Part shown: positions 62,196 through 64,000 of the stretch, one piece after another
Layout of the letters: each line of letters opens with the position of its first letter
How positions within the stretch are numbered: position 1 is the stretch's first letter
Source: Haloimpatiens massiliensis
Lineage (GTDB): Bacteria > Bacillota > Clostridia > Clostridiales > Clostridiaceae
NCBI RefSeq assembly: GCF_900184255.1
Contig: NZ_LT854639.1
Coordinates: forward strand, 83,046 to 147,045
Direction: 5' to 3'
DNA: 64,000 nt
Position numbers and translations under genes: made by a program
Notes under the pieces: model-generated
Databases searched by the model: none
What the model was told of the DNA's origin: nothing
Seen by the model: only the letters and a program-made list of their open reading frames with translations

Positions 62196-63521
62196 CTATT
62201 TAGAAAACAGGCATTTTGTAAAATTCACTATGTCATTAATAGTTTCTCTATCACCTAAATCATTATAGTATTTGATAAATTCAAATATTAAAGTGTTGTT
62301 TATAGGTAGTAAGTTAAGAGACATTATTTCAATTAGCTGATTTTTTAAATTATCCACTTCATCTGTAGCTTTATCATTTGCAGCTATATTTAAAAGTTTT
62401 TCCATAGAGGATAGTATGATGTCTACTTTCTTATATTTTTTTGCTTCCTTTATAGCTTTATTAAAGTATGGTTTACTTATTTCAAATTTATTTATAGTAT
62501 AAAAGCCTAAACCAATATCATTATATATTTCTGAAGAGTATTTCTTATTTTGAAGTTTTTCATATTGTTTTAGATGAGAAATACACTTGTCAATGTATTC
62601 TTTAAGATTCTTACTATCATTCATTTCAATATAAATTTCCAATATATTACACAATGTAACAAGATACATTTCTATATCATTTTCGCTTAAAGTTAATATT
62701 TCTTTGTGTATTTTTAGGGCATCAATATAGAATTTTTTTTCTTTAAAGCAATTAGCTTTTAAAATAAGTAACTCTTTTTTTTCAAAGAGGCATGAATTTA
62801 ATTTATCTTTAAACCTATGCTCAATTTCTTCAATTTCTTTTAAAGCTGAATTGTAATCTTTTAGATTTTTATAAGCTATAATATTGTTATACTTAAGTTT
62901 ATATTCTTGATCTTCTGGAATGTTGTCCATGTAAATATAAGCTAATCTACTGAAATCTAGAGTTTCTTTATACTTTTTTAAATTGTTGCAGCAATAGGTG
63001 ATATCAATAATTAAACCTATTAAATTAAAATGATTAAAAAGATCATTTGAGCTTTCAAAAGCTCTTAAAGAGTAAGTATATGCTTTATAGAAGTCACGAG
63101 AATTTTTAAATATTTCACCAAGTTTTGTATATATTATTGTCTTTTCTTTTTTTAATTTATATTTATCCAGTAATTTTTCAATTTCATCCAGGTCATTTTG
63201 AAATTCAATTTCAAATACTTTTTGTGGTGTGGAATTTAACAATTTAATAAGTTCAGTACATATTTTTTTTGCTTGATACTTAGATGATTCTAATAAGTAT
63301 TCTAAGCTAATATTACATTCCATACAGCGTTCGTCACATATCTTATGTATATTTTCTATTAAGATTTCAGCTGTATATTTTGTAAGTCCAGCTTTGTTAG
63401 TTTCAATCATACTTATCATATTTCTTGTAAGTTTATTGCCGCTTAGTTCATATTGTTTTATGTTGTATTTTTTTCTTATATCTTTAAGTTTTTCACCTAC
63501 TGTAACTACTTCGGTATTCAT
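62196..63521 (-). CDS. RRNPP-like regulator 3 (XRE HTH plus TPR helices)
   Basis: A 441-residue full-length regulator. The HTH lies in VGEKLKDIRKKYNIKQYELSG and LTRNMISMIETNKAGL; TPR-like repeats follow, including IIYTKLGEIFKNSRDFYKAYTYSL and EIYNDIGLGFYTINKFEISKPYF. The C-terminal 60 residues are almost identical to regulator 2, while the middle differs more, which may reflect distinct peptide binding. AAGGGGGAA precedes ATG 63521. The window ends soon after the matching peptide gene, so more copies could lie beyond. Confidence 0.87.
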   Translation of the reverse strand: MNTEVVTVGEKLKDIRKKYNIKQYELSGNKLTRNMISMIETNKAGLTKYTAEILIENIHKICDERCMECNISLEYLLESSKYQAKKICTELIKLLNSTPQKVFEIEFQNDLDEIEKLLDKYKLKKEKTIIYTKLGEIFKNSRDFYKAYTYSLRAFESSNDLFNHFNLIGLIIDITYCCNNLKKYKETLDFSRLAYIYMDNIPEDQEYKLKYNNIIAYKNLKDYNSALKEIEEIEHRFKDKLNSCLFEKKELLILKANCFKEKKFYIDALKIHKEILTLSENDIEMYLVTLCNILEIYIEMNDSKNLKEYIDKCISHLKQYEKLQNKKYSSEIYNDIGLGFYTINKFEISKPYFNKAIKEAKKYKKVDIILSSMEKLLNIAANDKATDEVDNLKNQLIEIMSLNLLPINNTLIFEFIKYYNDLGDRETINDIVNFTKCLFSK

Positions 63522-63557
63522 GAGATTCCCCCTTAACTATATAATTAATCTAATTAT

Positions 63558-63624
63558 AGTATAATAAAAAAAAATATAAAAGTAAACGAAAACTATTTAC
63601 TTGCTTTAAAATGAATGATACAAT
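63558..63624. promoter_or_regulatory. Divergent promoters and shared operator, cassette 3
   Basis: AAGTAAA-N9-TTTACTT at 63580-63602. Peptide promoter: TTTACT, 17 bases, TACAAT (63619-63624). Regulator promoter on the minus strand: TTTACT, 17 bases, TATACT (63563-63558). A further TTTACTT lies at 63644. Confidence 0.82.
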
Positions 63625-63691
63625 ATATGTGAAATACAAACTATTTACTTTAATAGTTATATTTTACTATTAAAATATAAGGGGGATTATT

Positions 63692-63868
63692 ATGAAAAAA
63701 GTAATGAAAACCATGGTATTAGCACTATGTACAATAGCTATTTTAAATAATGGGACAAGGATAGTTAAAGCAAAGACTATATGTACTGAATCTAAAAACT
63801 TAACATCCATTAACAGTGAGATAAAAGGTATGAATAGTTGTATTGATCCAGACTCAAAAGGAAAATAG
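63692..63868 (+). CDS. Precursor of a putative signalling peptide 3
   Basis: A 58-residue protein: MKKVMKTMVLALCTIAILNNG, then TSINSEIKGM and the end NSCIDPDSKGK. AAGGGGGA precedes ATG 63692. It is divergent from regulator 3. The cysteine just before IDPDS and the basic KGK tail set it apart from peptides 1 and 2. The last 132 bases of the window hold no supported feature. Confidence 0.78.
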   Translation: MKKVMKTMVLALCTIAILNNGTRIVKAKTICTESKNLTSINSEIKGMNSCIDPDSKGK

Positions 63869-64000
63869 AAAAAGTAAATTTAATATTTTTACATTTATAA
63901 GTTGAATGATAAGATGCATATATTATTAAATTTATTAATCAGCTTATGATAGTAATGTTTATGGTATGGTGATTTAAATAATTTATCTAATAATTAATAA

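Overview
The window comes from a low-GC Gram-positive bacterium, almost certainly a Clostridium of the botulinum/sporogenes/tetani kind. Signs are the strongly A+T-rich codon use, AGGAGG-type ribosome sites with TTG and GTG starts, a cholesterol-dependent cytolysin gene with the ECTGLAWEWWR undecapeptide, a type I-B CRISPR-Cas locus, and a LevR/sigma-54 mannose-type PTS. The species call is inference from family resemblance.

Bases 1-16,300 are mostly housekeeping and transport: the 3' end of feoB with a FeoC-like regulator, a cobalamin riboswitch with no gene behind it, a YitT membrane protein, a polar amino acid ABC transporter split by a nested MITE, the LevR activator, a sigma-54 promoter, PTS EIIA/B/C/D, manA, two paralogous small membrane proteins and a TraX-like protein. 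Bases 16,300-23,500 hold an orphan cas6, a Y-family polymerase with a UV endonuclease (DNA repair pair), a three-gene minus-strand cassette that looks like an ADP-ribosyltransferase-type toxin module (DUF3990/DUF3791), a decayed S41 peptidase gene and a pentapeptide-repeat protein.

Bases 23,500-47,100 are a large type I-B CRISPR-Cas island: array 1 (108 full repeats), a three-gene DDE/AAA-ATPase transposon inserted six bases into a repeat, a ten-repeat distal remnant of array 1 whose first four spacers duplicate four spacers upstream of the transposon, the operon cas6-cas8b(-cas11)-cas7-cas5-cas3-cas4-cas1-cas2, and array 2 (51 repeats of a two-base variant). A DnaB/DnaD-like replication pair follows. 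Next to it lie short relics of cas1 and of the dnaB 3' end, in the same order and orientation as the intact genes, which suggests a decayed duplication of the cas1-array-dnaB segment.

Bases 50,000-64,000 hold a truncated AAA-ATPase/nuclease-family gene, a methyltransferase, a cytolysin gene broken by one in-frame stop codon, an ECF-type sigma/anti-sigma pair, and three tandem copies of an RRNPP-like quorum-sensing cassette. Each copy is an XRE/TPR regulator on the minus strand and a divergent 58-residue precursor peptide ending in IDPDS plus three variable residues. Both promoters of each copy share a palindrome, AAGTAAA-N9-TTTACTT, whose arms are the two -35 boxes. Three MITE-like families and two hairpin families are scattered between the genes.
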